A stretch of 64,000 nucleotides of DNA from positions 62,001 to 126,000 of the forward strand of contig CADCUI010000001.1 of NCBI GenBank assembly GCA_902805845.1. Direction: 5' to 3'. The position numbers were made by a program, and so were the translations under genes. Shown piece by piece: positions 42,352 through 51,708 of this stretch; positions within the stretch are counted from its first letter, which is position 1; each line of letters starts with the position of its first letter. Below the pieces are notes generated by a model, which saw nothing but the letters and a program-made list of their open reading frames with translations, was not told where the DNA came from and searched no databases. Origin of the DNA: an uncultured Nocardioidaceae bacterium. GTDB lineage: Bacteria; Actinomycetota; Actinomycetes; Propionibacteriales; Nocardioidaceae.

Positions 42352-43632
42352 TCAGCCCCTCTTGATTCCTAGGGTGGCGCGGGCAAGGTTTACGACCGTG
42401 TCGTCTGAGCGGTCCGCCGGGGTGCCGTTTTCAATTCGGACGATGATGCCGGTGACGTCGATCCCGGTGCGCGTCTTGTTGACGACCCGCACTGTGTAGC
42501 TGCCGAGACCAGCGACGTCCTGCGCCTCACCAGCGGGCGGCGTCGGGACCTGTTGTCCGTTGACGCGGATCGTGCCGACCCCCGTGCCCTTGGCGTTCCT
42601 GAGCAGGTCTCCGTCCGCCTGACGGGTGACGTTGGCCCTGCCCTTGATGTTGCGGAACTCCAGCACGCCGGCGCCGAAGCTCGCGTTGTCGACCTCGCTG
42701 CGCGTGTACCCGGTGGCCGACTTGTCTCTCTGAATGCCATAGGCGAAGGACCGGCGGGCTCCAAACACTCCGACCTCGGTCACCGTGGCGTTGGCGTTGC
42801 CGGATTCGAGGATCTTGCCCCTGGTGCCTGCGCAGGGAATGGGTCGCACGGCAGCGCGACCCAAGGCGGCGAGACCGCCAGTGCGGGCGTCGCTCGCCCA
42901 GGCCGAACCGCGGAAGACGCCGCCCTCGACCTGGCCGTCGATCCGCGAGGTCGCCTTGCCCACTCGCTCGACGGTTCCGTCGTTGGCCACGAAGCGCAGG
43001 ACGTTCACCGTTGCACCCGCATGGAACCTGCTCTCGCTGGTTCTCGCGTAGTTGAGGTAGAGGGTCCCTGACCCAGGAATGAGGATTTCGCGTTCCTCTC
43101 CGTCGTTCGGCAAGGGCACGGGAACTCCGCCGATGGTCAGTGTGCCGATCCTCGACACGGTCAGCGCGTGGAAGCCGGAGGCCCTGTGGTAGCTGCGCCC
43201 CACCCCGCGCAGGTTCTCGAAAGCGATCTGGCCGCCCGCCATGCTCCCGCTGTCGATGCGGACCGTTGAGAAGATCGAGACGGCGCCATCGGCTCGGTGG
43301 GAGTAGTTGCGCGTGCGGACTCCGCTCAGCGCTACGCCATCTCCGTCACCGGCGGTGGCCAGGAAATTCTCCGTGGTTCGTGGCACGTACCGGGTGCACG
43401 GAAAGTGCGACGCAGCGGTGGCACCGGACTGGGCGGTGTCGTTGCCGGTGGTCCGGGAGCCGTAGGAGTGGGCGTCGAACCCGAAGTCGGTCAAAGTGCC
43501 TCGAGCGGTAGCGCTGCTCAAGGCCGCCGGCGACACGACGGCCGACGCAGACTCGACGGCTCCCACCGGCAGGAACCCCGCAGCAGCAACCGCCGCAATG
43601 GCCGTAACGGCGTGACGTACTCGACCTGACAC
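42352..43632 (-). CDS. Secreted protein with two related domains (choice-of-anchor P-like)
   Basis: Signal peptide MSGRVRHAVTAIAAVAAAGFLPVGAVESASA; repeated pattern (S/R)FxxG..../...GAGVLEFRNIKGRANVTRQADG versus GGQIAFENLRGVGRSYHRASG, then GTIRVNGQQVPTPPAGE versus GTLTIGGVPVPLPNDGE. Confidence 0.8.
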   Translation of the reverse strand: MSGRVRHAVTAIAAVAAAGFLPVGAVESASAVVSPAALSSATARGTLTDFGFDAHSYGSRTTGNDTAQSGATAASHFPCTRYVPRTTENFLATAGDGDGVALSGVRTRNYSHRADGAVSIFSTVRIDSGSMAGGQIAFENLRGVGRSYHRASGFHALTVSRIGTLTIGGVPVPLPNDGEEREILIPGSGTLYLNYARTSESRFHAGATVNVLRFVANDGTVERVGKATSRIDGQVEGGVFRGSAWASDARTGGLAALGRAAVRPIPCAGTRGKILESGNANATVTEVGVFGARRSFAYGIQRDKSATGYTRSEVDNASFGAGVLEFRNIKGRANVTRQADGDLLRNAKGTGVGTIRVNGQQVPTPPAGEAQDVAGLGSYTVRVVNKTRTGIDVTGIIVRIENGTPADRSDDTVVNLARATLGIKRG

Positions 43633-43735
43633 TTGTGACCTCCTAGATGTTCGCCACCGAATGCGACGCTGGAGCAGACTAGTCGATAACGGACAAAAGG
43701 GCTATAGCGCATGGTCCGAATGGGTAGCCCTGCCC

Positions 43736-44090
43736 CCGGGTGATAGCGCGGCAGCACGTAGTGCGGCACGAGCCGGAGGCCGGCGCTTGCGTCGATCAGA
43801 TCCTTTTCGGCCGGGACCACAGTCCGATCGCCCGCCACCGGGCCACGCTCGTGGTGGAGGATCTCGTGGGCGAGCCTCGATCGCCGCTGTGACGGCGTCA
43901 AGTCTCGGCGCAGGCTGATCCTCTGCGCTGCGAAGTCGTGCGTCCCCCAGTGGTCACACTCCGAGCGGCTGTGCCTGGTCAGCTCCACGCCGGTCAGCCG
44001 GCCGAGGTGCTCCCACGGCGAGTAGTCGGCGACGCCGGCATGCGGGCGCCGGCTCTCGGACCCTCGAGGATCTGGAACGCGAACCGCCAC
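43736..44090 (-). pseudogene. ImmA/IrrE-type metallopeptidase remnant
   Basis: SPWEHLGRLTGVELTRHSRSECDHWGTHDFAAQRISLRRDLTPSQRRSRLAHEILHHERGPV (HExxH); downstream sequence diverges and reads into the neighbouring gene's promoter. Confidence 0.6.
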
Positions 44091-44176
44091 TTCACTGCTC
44101 GGCTCACGATCCCGACAATTGTTCTGGTCACCAGTTGGTCACGCACTCGCGGTGACCGATTGGTCGAGGGCGGCTG

Positions 44177-44194
44177 GAGTCCCCTTGGCTCCAC
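44177..44194. repeat. att-like direct repeat, right copy
   Basis: GAGTCCCCTTGGCTCCAC, identical 18/18 to tRNA-Ala 3' end. Confidence 0.85.
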
Positions 44195-44305
44195 TCGGAT
44201 CACCGCAGATCGGGACGCCGTCATGGGCGCTGATCGCAGAGTCACCTCAAGGCGACCGGCGCCCATGACCGCGTGAACCGACGGGTCGCAGGGAAGGGTG
44301 GGGGC

Positions 44306-44542
44306 ATGAGCGAGAACGTGGACCGAGAAGCCCAGCAGGACGACCCCCGGCTCGTGGTGCTGCAGGCGGTCGTCGACCGGATCACGTCGTGGCAAGAGGG
44401 CTCGGACCAGGCGACCGTCCGCAAGGAGCTCGACTCGGCTCTCGACGGGTCGGACGTCGACGTGGACGAGGCGACGCGTCAGAGGATCGTCGAGCGGGTC
44501 ACCTCGGAGTCGCCGCACTTCGACGTCCGCGAGGTCCTCTGA
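44306..44542 (+). CDS. Small hypothetical protein (78 aa)
   Basis: MSENVDREAQQDDPRLVVLQAVVDRITSWQEGSDQATVRKELDSALDGSDVDVDEATRQRIVERVTSESPHFDVREVL; acidic helical. Confidence 0.75.
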   Translation: MSENVDREAQQDDPRLVVLQAVVDRITSWQEGSDQATVRKELDSALDGSDVDVDEATRQRIVERVTSESPHFDVREVL

Positions 44543-44551
44543 CCCGGCCGC

Positions 44552-44617
44552 CCGACATCGAGGGCGGGTCGGCCAGACATGACGGGCGGGTCGGCCAGAC
44601 ATGGAGGGCGGGTCGGC
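44552..44617 (-). repeat. Three tandem 22-bp intergenic repeat units
   Basis: CCGACATCGAGGGCGGGTCGGC / CAGACATGACGGGCGGGTCGGC / CAGACATGGAGGGCGGGTCGGC. Confidence 0.85.
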
Positions 44618-44707
44618 GGCTGTGCACGAGCGCCGGCCCTTCGTCGCCCTCCCCACCAGTCGTGACACGGGCCTGAGCGGCGTCCGGACGCGCCGTACGC
44701 TCGTGGC

Positions 44708-45562
44708 ATGCCCGGCCCCACCCCGGGGGCACTGGTCGTCCTGACCCGCCCCGCCCTGCTGCTGCTGCACGTGGCGGCGGTGGTCGCCGTGGTGGCGGCC
44801 TTCCTGCTCGGCCGCTGGCAGGTCGACGCCTGGCAGGAGCACCGGCAGGACCGGTCGGCGGAGCTGGTGGGATCGTCCCCGAAGATCCTGGCGGACGTCA
44901 TCGGTCCCGACGCCCCCTACCCCGGCGATGCGGTCGGCCAGCCGGTGCGGTTCGCGGGGCGCTGGCTGCCCGAGTCGACGGTGCACGTCGCGGGCCGGAC
45001 GGTCGACGGGCGTGAGGGGTCGTGGGTGGTGACTCCGATCGCCACCTGTGGGGGCGTGGGCGCCGGTGAGCCCAGCTGTCCCACCCCCTCGGCGGTCCCC
45101 GTGGTCGTCGGTTGGTCACCGGAGCCGGTGGACGACAGGGCAGCTCCGACCGGTCGGGCCCTCGTGAGGGGGTGGCTGCAGCCCGGTGAGAGCAGCGCGC
45201 CGGACACCGACCCCGGCGACGACGTCCTGCCGGCACTGCAGATCGGTGACCTGGCACAGCGGGTCGAGCAGGACCTGTACGGCGCCTACGTCATCCTCTC
45301 CAGTCCTGCCGGAGCCCGCGCCGGGTTGACCGCGGTGACGCCCGACTCGCTGCCGAAGCCACCGGCCTCCACGGCGCTGCGAAACCTCCTGTACGGCCTC
45401 GAGTGGTGGCTGTTCGGCGGGCTCGCGGTCCTGCTCTGGTGGCGCTGGTGCCGGGACGCGGTCGAGGCCGCGCAGCAGGCCGAGGCGGCCGTGATCCCGC
45501 TCACCCGCACCGTGGCAGCGACTCGGGAGCCGTCGGACTCTCGGCTACCGTCGAAGCCGTGA
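44708..45562 (+). CDS. SURF1 family protein
   Basis: VVAAFLLGRWQVDAWQEHRQDRSAEL...YPGDAVGQPVRFAGRWLPESTVHVAGRTVDGREGSWVVTPI...GLEWWLFGGLAVLLWWRWCRD. Confidence 0.85.
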   Translation: MPGPTPGALVVLTRPALLLLHVAAVVAVVAAFLLGRWQVDAWQEHRQDRSAELVGSSPKILADVIGPDAPYPGDAVGQPVRFAGRWLPESTVHVAGRTVDGREGSWVVTPIATCGGVGAGEPSCPTPSAVPVVVGWSPEPVDDRAAPTGRALVRGWLQPGESSAPDTDPGDDVLPALQIGDLAQRVEQDLYGAYVILSSPAGARAGLTAVTPDSLPKPPASTALRNLLYGLEWWLFGGLAVLLWWRWCRDAVEAAQQAEAAVIPLTRTVAATREPSDSRLPSKP

Positions 45563-45927
45563 ACCGCCTCCTCCTCACCTACCGCGTGCTGGCCACGGTG
45601 GTGGGTGTCCTGCTCGTGGTGCTGTGCCTGGTGGGGCTGCCGCTCAACGAGGCCCACCGATTGAACCCGGCCTGGTTCCCCGTCGGCACCACGGCCCAGC
45701 AGGTCGGCAGCGGCATCTCGCAGTACCTCGGGGTCGCCCACGGGTGGCTCTACATGGCCTTCGTCTTCGTCGCCTTCACGCTCTCGCGGCGGGCTCGGTG
45801 GGAGCTGTCCTTCACCCTCGTCACGCTCGTGTGCGGCACCGTGCCGCTGCTGTCGTTCTGGGCGGAGCGGCGCGCCACCGAACGGGTGCGCCGGGAACAG
45901 GCCGACGCGGTCGCCCTCCCCGCGTAG
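45559..45927 (+). CDS. DUF3817 domain-containing membrane protein
   Basis: VNRLLLTYRVLATVVGVLLVVLCLVGLPLNEAHRLNP...ISQYLGVAHGWLYMAFVFVAFTLSRRARWELSFTLVTLVCGTVPLLSFWAERR. Confidence 0.88.
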   Translation: MNRLLLTYRVLATVVGVLLVVLCLVGLPLNEAHRLNPAWFPVGTTAQQVGSGISQYLGVAHGWLYMAFVFVAFTLSRRARWELSFTLVTLVCGTVPLLSFWAERRATERVRREQADAVALPA

Positions 45928-45966
45928 GGGAGGCCGCGCCGCCCGTCCCGGCGCACTAACCGCCGT

Positions 45967-46707
45967 TCACTCCGTCAGGTCGATCCGCTCCGCCGGAGCG
46001 TCCGGAGTGGTGGGGGTGTGGGGACCGTCGGCCGCGTCGGACGCCGCCTCGTCCGGGCTGCCACCGCCGGGGTCGGACTGCACGCCGTCACCGGGCACGT
46101 CGCCACTGTGGGCGTCCGGGTCCGGGCTGTCGGCGGCCACCATGGAGGCCACCGCGGCCGGGGCTGCCATGACGCCCGCGCCCTCGGCGCTCGACGCGGT
46201 GTCGGACGTAGCCGGCGCCGTACGCCCTGGAGGGGTGGAGCGCCACTGCGGCTCCGCAGGACCCTCACGCAGCCGCTTGGCGGCCAGCGCGGCGAGGCCG
46301 CCCACGCCCGCCACCACCAGCAGCTTCTTCAGCCTGCTGCCTCCGGAGTGCTTCGCGGCCGGGGCGGGCGTGGCGTCGTCGAGCTTGGCCGCGACCGCGT
46401 CCCCGAGATCGGCCAGTCGCAGCATCGCGTCCTCGACCACGGGGGTCAGCCGCTGGCGGGCGTCCTCCACCACGGGCGTGAGCCGCTCGCGCGCATCGCC
46501 GACGACGGGGCCGACGACTGGGGTGAGCCTCGTGCGAGCGTCGTCGAGGACCGGGGCGAGCCGGCCGCGAGCGTCGTCGACCAGGGGTCCGATGCGGTCC
46601 TTCGCCTCCTCGACGGCGGGCCCGATCCGGTCGCCGAGATCGGCGGCCTGAGTCTTCGCCTCGGCCAGCGCGGCCGCCAGCGTGGTCGCGGACTTCTTCG
46701 AGCGCAT
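45967..46707 (-). CDS. Hypothetical protein with 11-residue amphipathic helical repeats and TM segment
   Basis: [38 protein letters not shown]...[46 protein letters not shown]. Confidence 0.75.
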   Translation of the reverse strand: MRSKKSATTLAAALAEAKTQAADLGDRIGPAVEEAKDRIGPLVDDARGRLAPVLDDARTRLTPVVGPVVGDARERLTPVVEDARQRLTPVVEDAMLRLADLGDAVAAKLDDATPAPAAKHSGGSRLKKLLVVAGVGGLAALAAKRLREGPAEPQWRSTPPGRTAPATSDTASSAEGAGVMAAPAAVASMVAADSPDPDAHSGDVPGDGVQSDPGGGSPDEAASDAADGPHTPTTPDAPAERIDLTE

Positions 46708-46861
46708 CTGCAAACTCCTCGGAGATCGTGGATCTGGCGACGAACGTCAATACCCGTTCCCGCCTCTTGTGGCAGGAAACCCGATGTGGTGCTCCATGAC
46801 AAGATCGGGAACGGACTGGCCGCGCCGCGACCGGCCACTCGACCGGAGAGGCGGGCCCCAG

Positions 46862-47383
46862 GTGGCCGACAGCTACGCGACGTTGAAGACGAACCGGGGC
46901 GACATCCGCATCACCCTCTTCCCCGACCACGCCCCCAAGACCGTGCGCAACTTCGTGGGGCTGGCCACGGGTGAGCAGGAGTACGTCGACGAGGCGACCG
47001 GGGAGCGCAGGACCGGGAGGTTCTACGACGGGCTGACCTTCCACCGGGTCATCGACGGCTTCATGATCCAGGGCGGTGACCCGCGCGGGGACGGACGGGG
47101 CGGCCCGGGCTACACGTTCAAGGACGAGTTCCACCCCGAGCTCCAGTTCGACCGGCCCTACCTGCTGGCGATGGCGAACGCCGGCCCGGGCACCAACGGC
47201 TCGCAGTTCTTCATCACCGTGGCCCCTACCCCTCACCTGACCCGCCGGCACACGATCTTCGGCGAGGTGGCCGACCAGGACTCACGCGCCGTCGTCGACG
47301 CGATCGCGACCACCCAGACCGGCCGGATGGACCTTCCCACCGAGCCGGTGATCATCGAGACCGTGACGGTGGAGTCCGCCTGA
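46862..47383 (+). CDS. Peptidyl-prolyl cis-trans isomerase (cyclophilin)
   Basis: [33 protein letters not shown]...[37 protein letters not shown]...[17 protein letters not shown]. Confidence 0.96.
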   Translation: MADSYATLKTNRGDIRITLFPDHAPKTVRNFVGLATGEQEYVDEATGERRTGRFYDGLTFHRVIDGFMIQGGDPRGDGRGGPGYTFKDEFHPELQFDRPYLLAMANAGPGTNGSQFFITVAPTPHLTRRHTIFGEVADQDSRAVVDAIATTQTGRMDLPTEPVIIETVTVESA

Positions 47384-47437
47384 GCGCCGCACCGGCCTGA
47401 CCACCACACCCCAACCCCCGACCTAGGGCACACCGCG

Positions 47438-48343
47438 ATGACGGACGAGCCGGCTCCGGTCTCCGAGGAGCTGACGACACCCACGTGCTACCGGCACGCG
47501 GGCCGGGAGACCTATGTCCGCTGCCAACGGTGCGACCGGCCGATCTGTCCCGACTGCATGAACCCGGCGTCGGTGGGGTTCCAGTGCCCCGAGTGCTTCA
47601 AGGAGGGCGTCCGGTCGACCCGGCAGGCGCGGACGGCGTACGGCGGGAGGCTGCCGACGAAGGCCGGACGCGTCACCATGGCGCTCATCGGCATCAACGC
47701 CGTCGTGTTCCTGCTGGTGGTCGGGAGCGGAGGCAACCGCAGCGAGCTCCTGCACCGCCTGTGGCTGCTCCCGCGGAGCGCCTGCACGGAGGTCGCCTCC
47801 AACGGCCGTTGCGTGCAGATCGTGGACGGCGTCTCCGACGGCGCCTACTGGGAGCTGCTGACCTCGATGTTCACCCACGTCCAGGTGTGGCACATCGGCT
47901 TCAACATGCTCGCCCTCTACATCATCGGACCGCAGCTGGAGACGATCCTGGGCCACGCCCGGTTCCTCGCTCTCTACCTGCTCTCCGGGCTGGTCGGCAG
48001 CGCGACGGTCTACTGGCTGGCCGACGAGCGCTCGCCGACGATCGGTGCCTCCGGCGCGATCTTCGGGCTGATGGCCGCCCTGCTCGTGGTGGCGGTGAAG
48101 GTGCGCGGCGACGTGCAGGGGCTGCTCACGCTGGTCGCGGTCAACGTCGTCATCACGGTGCTCGGCGCCAGCTTCATCTCGTGGCAGGGCCACCTCGGCG
48201 GTTTCGTCGGGGGAGCCGTGCTGGCCCTGGTGCTGGTCTACGCGCCGCGGCGCCGGCGCACCACGTGGCAGGTGGTCGGCGTCTCCCTGGTGGCCGCCGC
48301 GGTGCTCGTGGCCGTGCTGCTCCGGACCCTGTCGCTCACCTGA
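47438..48343 (+). CDS. Rhomboid family intramembrane serine protease
   Basis: Zn-ribbon-like CYRHAGRETYVRCQRCDRPICPDCMNPASVGFQCPEC; TSMFTHVQVWHIGFNMLALYIIGPQLE...GASGAIFGLMAALL (GxSG). Confidence 0.94.
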   Translation: MTDEPAPVSEELTTPTCYRHAGRETYVRCQRCDRPICPDCMNPASVGFQCPECFKEGVRSTRQARTAYGGRLPTKAGRVTMALIGINAVVFLLVVGSGGNRSELLHRLWLLPRSACTEVASNGRCVQIVDGVSDGAYWELLTSMFTHVQVWHIGFNMLALYIIGPQLETILGHARFLALYLLSGLVGSATVYWLADERSPTIGASGAIFGLMAALLVVAVKVRGDVQGLLTLVAVNVVITVLGASFISWQGHLGGFVGGAVLALVLVYAPRRRRTTWQVVGVSLVAAAVLVAVLLRTLSLT

Positions 48344-48346
48344 CCC

Positions 48347-48412
48347 GCCGACCCGCCCCGAATGTCTGGTCGACCCGCCCAGGATGTCTGGTCGACCCGC
48401 CCAGGATGCAGG
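48347..48412 (+). repeat. Three tandem 22-bp intergenic repeat units (same family as 44552-44617, opposite orientation)
   Basis: GCCGACCCGCCCCGAATGTCTG / GTCGACCCGCCCAGGATGTCTG / GTCGACCCGCCCAGGATGCAGG. Confidence 0.88.
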
Positions 48413-48451
48413 CACCGCGGGAGCAGGCGCCTGCATCTTGGGCGGCTCGAC
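48391..48451. terminator. Long inverted repeat (23-nt arms, 21/23 complementary) between convergent genes
   Basis: GTCGACCCGCCCAGGATGCAGGC ... GCCTGCATCTTGGGCGGCTCGAC with 15-nt loop. Confidence 0.75.
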
Positions 48452-48474
48452 TTCTGCACACTGGGGAAAACACC

Positions 48475-48483
48475 TGTGGATAA
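48475..48483 (-). promoter_or_regulatory. Consensus DnaA box
   Basis: TGTGGATAA = complement of TTATCCACA. Confidence 0.6.
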
Positions 48484-48510
48484 CTACACCCGTGTGATTT
48501 CCCACAGCGC

Positions 48511-48528
48511 CCTCCACAGCTGTGGAGG
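48511..48528. repeat. 18-bp perfect palindrome
   Basis: CCTCCACAGCTGTGGAGG. Confidence 0.8.
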
Positions 48529-48533
48529 AGCGG

Positions 48534-48965
48534 TCACTCCCACTTGGTGGCGTAGACGAAGCCGACGGACATGAACCCGATGCCCACCAGCAGGTTGTAG
48601 TTGCCGAGTGCACTGATGATCGGGATGGCGGTCGTCTGGCCGGTCACGTAGTAGACGACGATCCACAGCAGGCCGAGCAGGAAGCACGCGAGCATCCCCA
48701 CCACGACTCCGCGGCCCCTGCCCAGCGGCGTGCTCCGATGGGCGGCCAGGGCGAGCCCCAGGAAGAGTGCGCCGAAGCCGAGAAGGAAGTTCCAGCTCCC
48801 GAGGTCCGCCACCTGCTTCGGCGTACCGTCGTCGACCACGGCGACGTCGTAGAAGACGACCCACGCGATCCCGGCCACGGCCAGGACCGCCGCGAGGGCG
48901 GTGCGCACCAGCGACGTCTGCGACCTCTCCGTGCGGTGGGGGGCGACGCTGCGGGGCTTGGGCAC
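48534..48965 (-). CDS. crgA: Cell division protein CrgA (with extra N-terminal TM region)
   Basis: C-terminal GLLWIVVYYVTGQTTAIPIISALGNYNLLVGIGFMSVGFVYATKWE matches the CrgA pattern. Confidence 0.82.
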   Translation of the reverse strand: MPKPRSVAPHRTERSQTSLVRTALAAVLAVAGIAWVVFYDVAVVDDGTPKQVADLGSWNFLLGFGALFLGLALAAHRSTPLGRGRGVVVGMLACFLLGLLWIVVYYVTGQTTAIPIISALGNYNLLVGIGFMSVGFVYATKWE

Positions 48966-49072
48966 GGGGTCTCTCCTCGTGGGTCTGCGGGGTGGGCGCG
49001 TCGGCTAGCGTAGTCGGGCAAGGGCGCTCGTCGCGGCGAGCAGCCGCGGACGGGACGCACGAGAAGGGACGC

Positions 49073-49822
49073 GTGAGCGTGGAGCACCGCCGTCGCAGCC
49101 CCCGCTCCCCGGGGTGGCGGATCCTCACCCCGGTGGCGTCCGTGGCCGTCGGGGTGCTGCTGGTGACCAGCGCGATCAGCTCCGGGGGGACGGATCTGCG
49201 ACCCGGCCGGTACGACGACCTCGCTGACCTCGCCCGCGCCGAGACCAGCCGGGTGCAGGCGCTGCGTCAGCGGGTCGACGACCTCAACGCCGAGGTCGAG
49301 CGGCTCGGCGAGCAGGTGAGCAGTCCTGCCCTGCGGCAGGAGCAGCGACGGATCGCCCGCCTGCAGGCGCCGGCCGGCCTGACGGCCGTCGAGGGGCCGG
49401 GGCTCACCGTGACGCTGGAGGACGCGCCCGAGTCGGTCCAGGATGCCGCCGGCGAGCAGGTGAGCAACACGATCGTCCACCAGCAGGACATCCAGGCCGT
49501 CGTCAACGCCCTGTGGCTCGGTGGCGCCGAGGCGATGACCCTCCAGGGCCAGCGGGTGGTGAGCACCACGGGGATCAAGTGCGTGGGGAACACCGTCCTC
49601 CTGCACGGGGTGACCTACTCTCCGCCCTACGTCGTCTCGGCGATCGGGGACGTCTCCGCCATGCAGGCGAGCATCGCCTCAAGCCCCTACATCGGCGCCT
49701 ACCTGGAGGCGGTCGACCAGTACCAGGTCGGCTGGGAGCTGGAGCTCCAGCCACGACTCACCGCCCCGGCGTACGACGGCCCGACCGACCTGTCCTTCGC
49801 GCGCTCGCCCGTCCCGTCCTGA
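49073..49822 (+). CDS. DUF881 domain-containing protein
   Basis: TM then coiled coil LRQRVDDLNAEVERLGEQV...GLTAVEGPGLTVTLEDAP...IVHQQDIQAVVNALWLGGAEAMTLQGQRVVSTTGIKCVGNTVLLHGVTYSPPYVVSAIGD. Confidence 0.9.
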   Translation: MSVEHRRRSPRSPGWRILTPVASVAVGVLLVTSAISSGGTDLRPGRYDDLADLARAETSRVQALRQRVDDLNAEVERLGEQVSSPALRQEQRRIARLQAPAGLTAVEGPGLTVTLEDAPESVQDAAGEQVSNTIVHQQDIQAVVNALWLGGAEAMTLQGQRVVSTTGIKCVGNTVLLHGVTYSPPYVVSAIGDVSAMQASIASSPYIGAYLEAVDQYQVGWELELQPRLTAPAYDGPTDLSFARSPVPS

Positions 49823-49854
49823 CGCTCCCAGCGCACGACACCCGGACCGGCGGA

Positions 49855-51704
<1,850 letters not shown>

Positions 51705-51708
<4 letters not shown>

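Larger units (their letters stand above)
40900..44194. mobile_element. Degenerate integrated element at tRNA-Ala bounded by 18-bp direct repeats
   Basis: GAGTCCCCTTGGCTCCAC at 40900-40917 (tRNA 3' end) and 44177-44194; integrase remnant adjacent to the tRNA; ImmA-like peptidase remnant near the distal end. Confidence 0.82.

Noticed and set aside
44552-44617. 22-bp tandem array considered as CRISPR
   Set aside because: Units are contiguous without spacers, and only three copies
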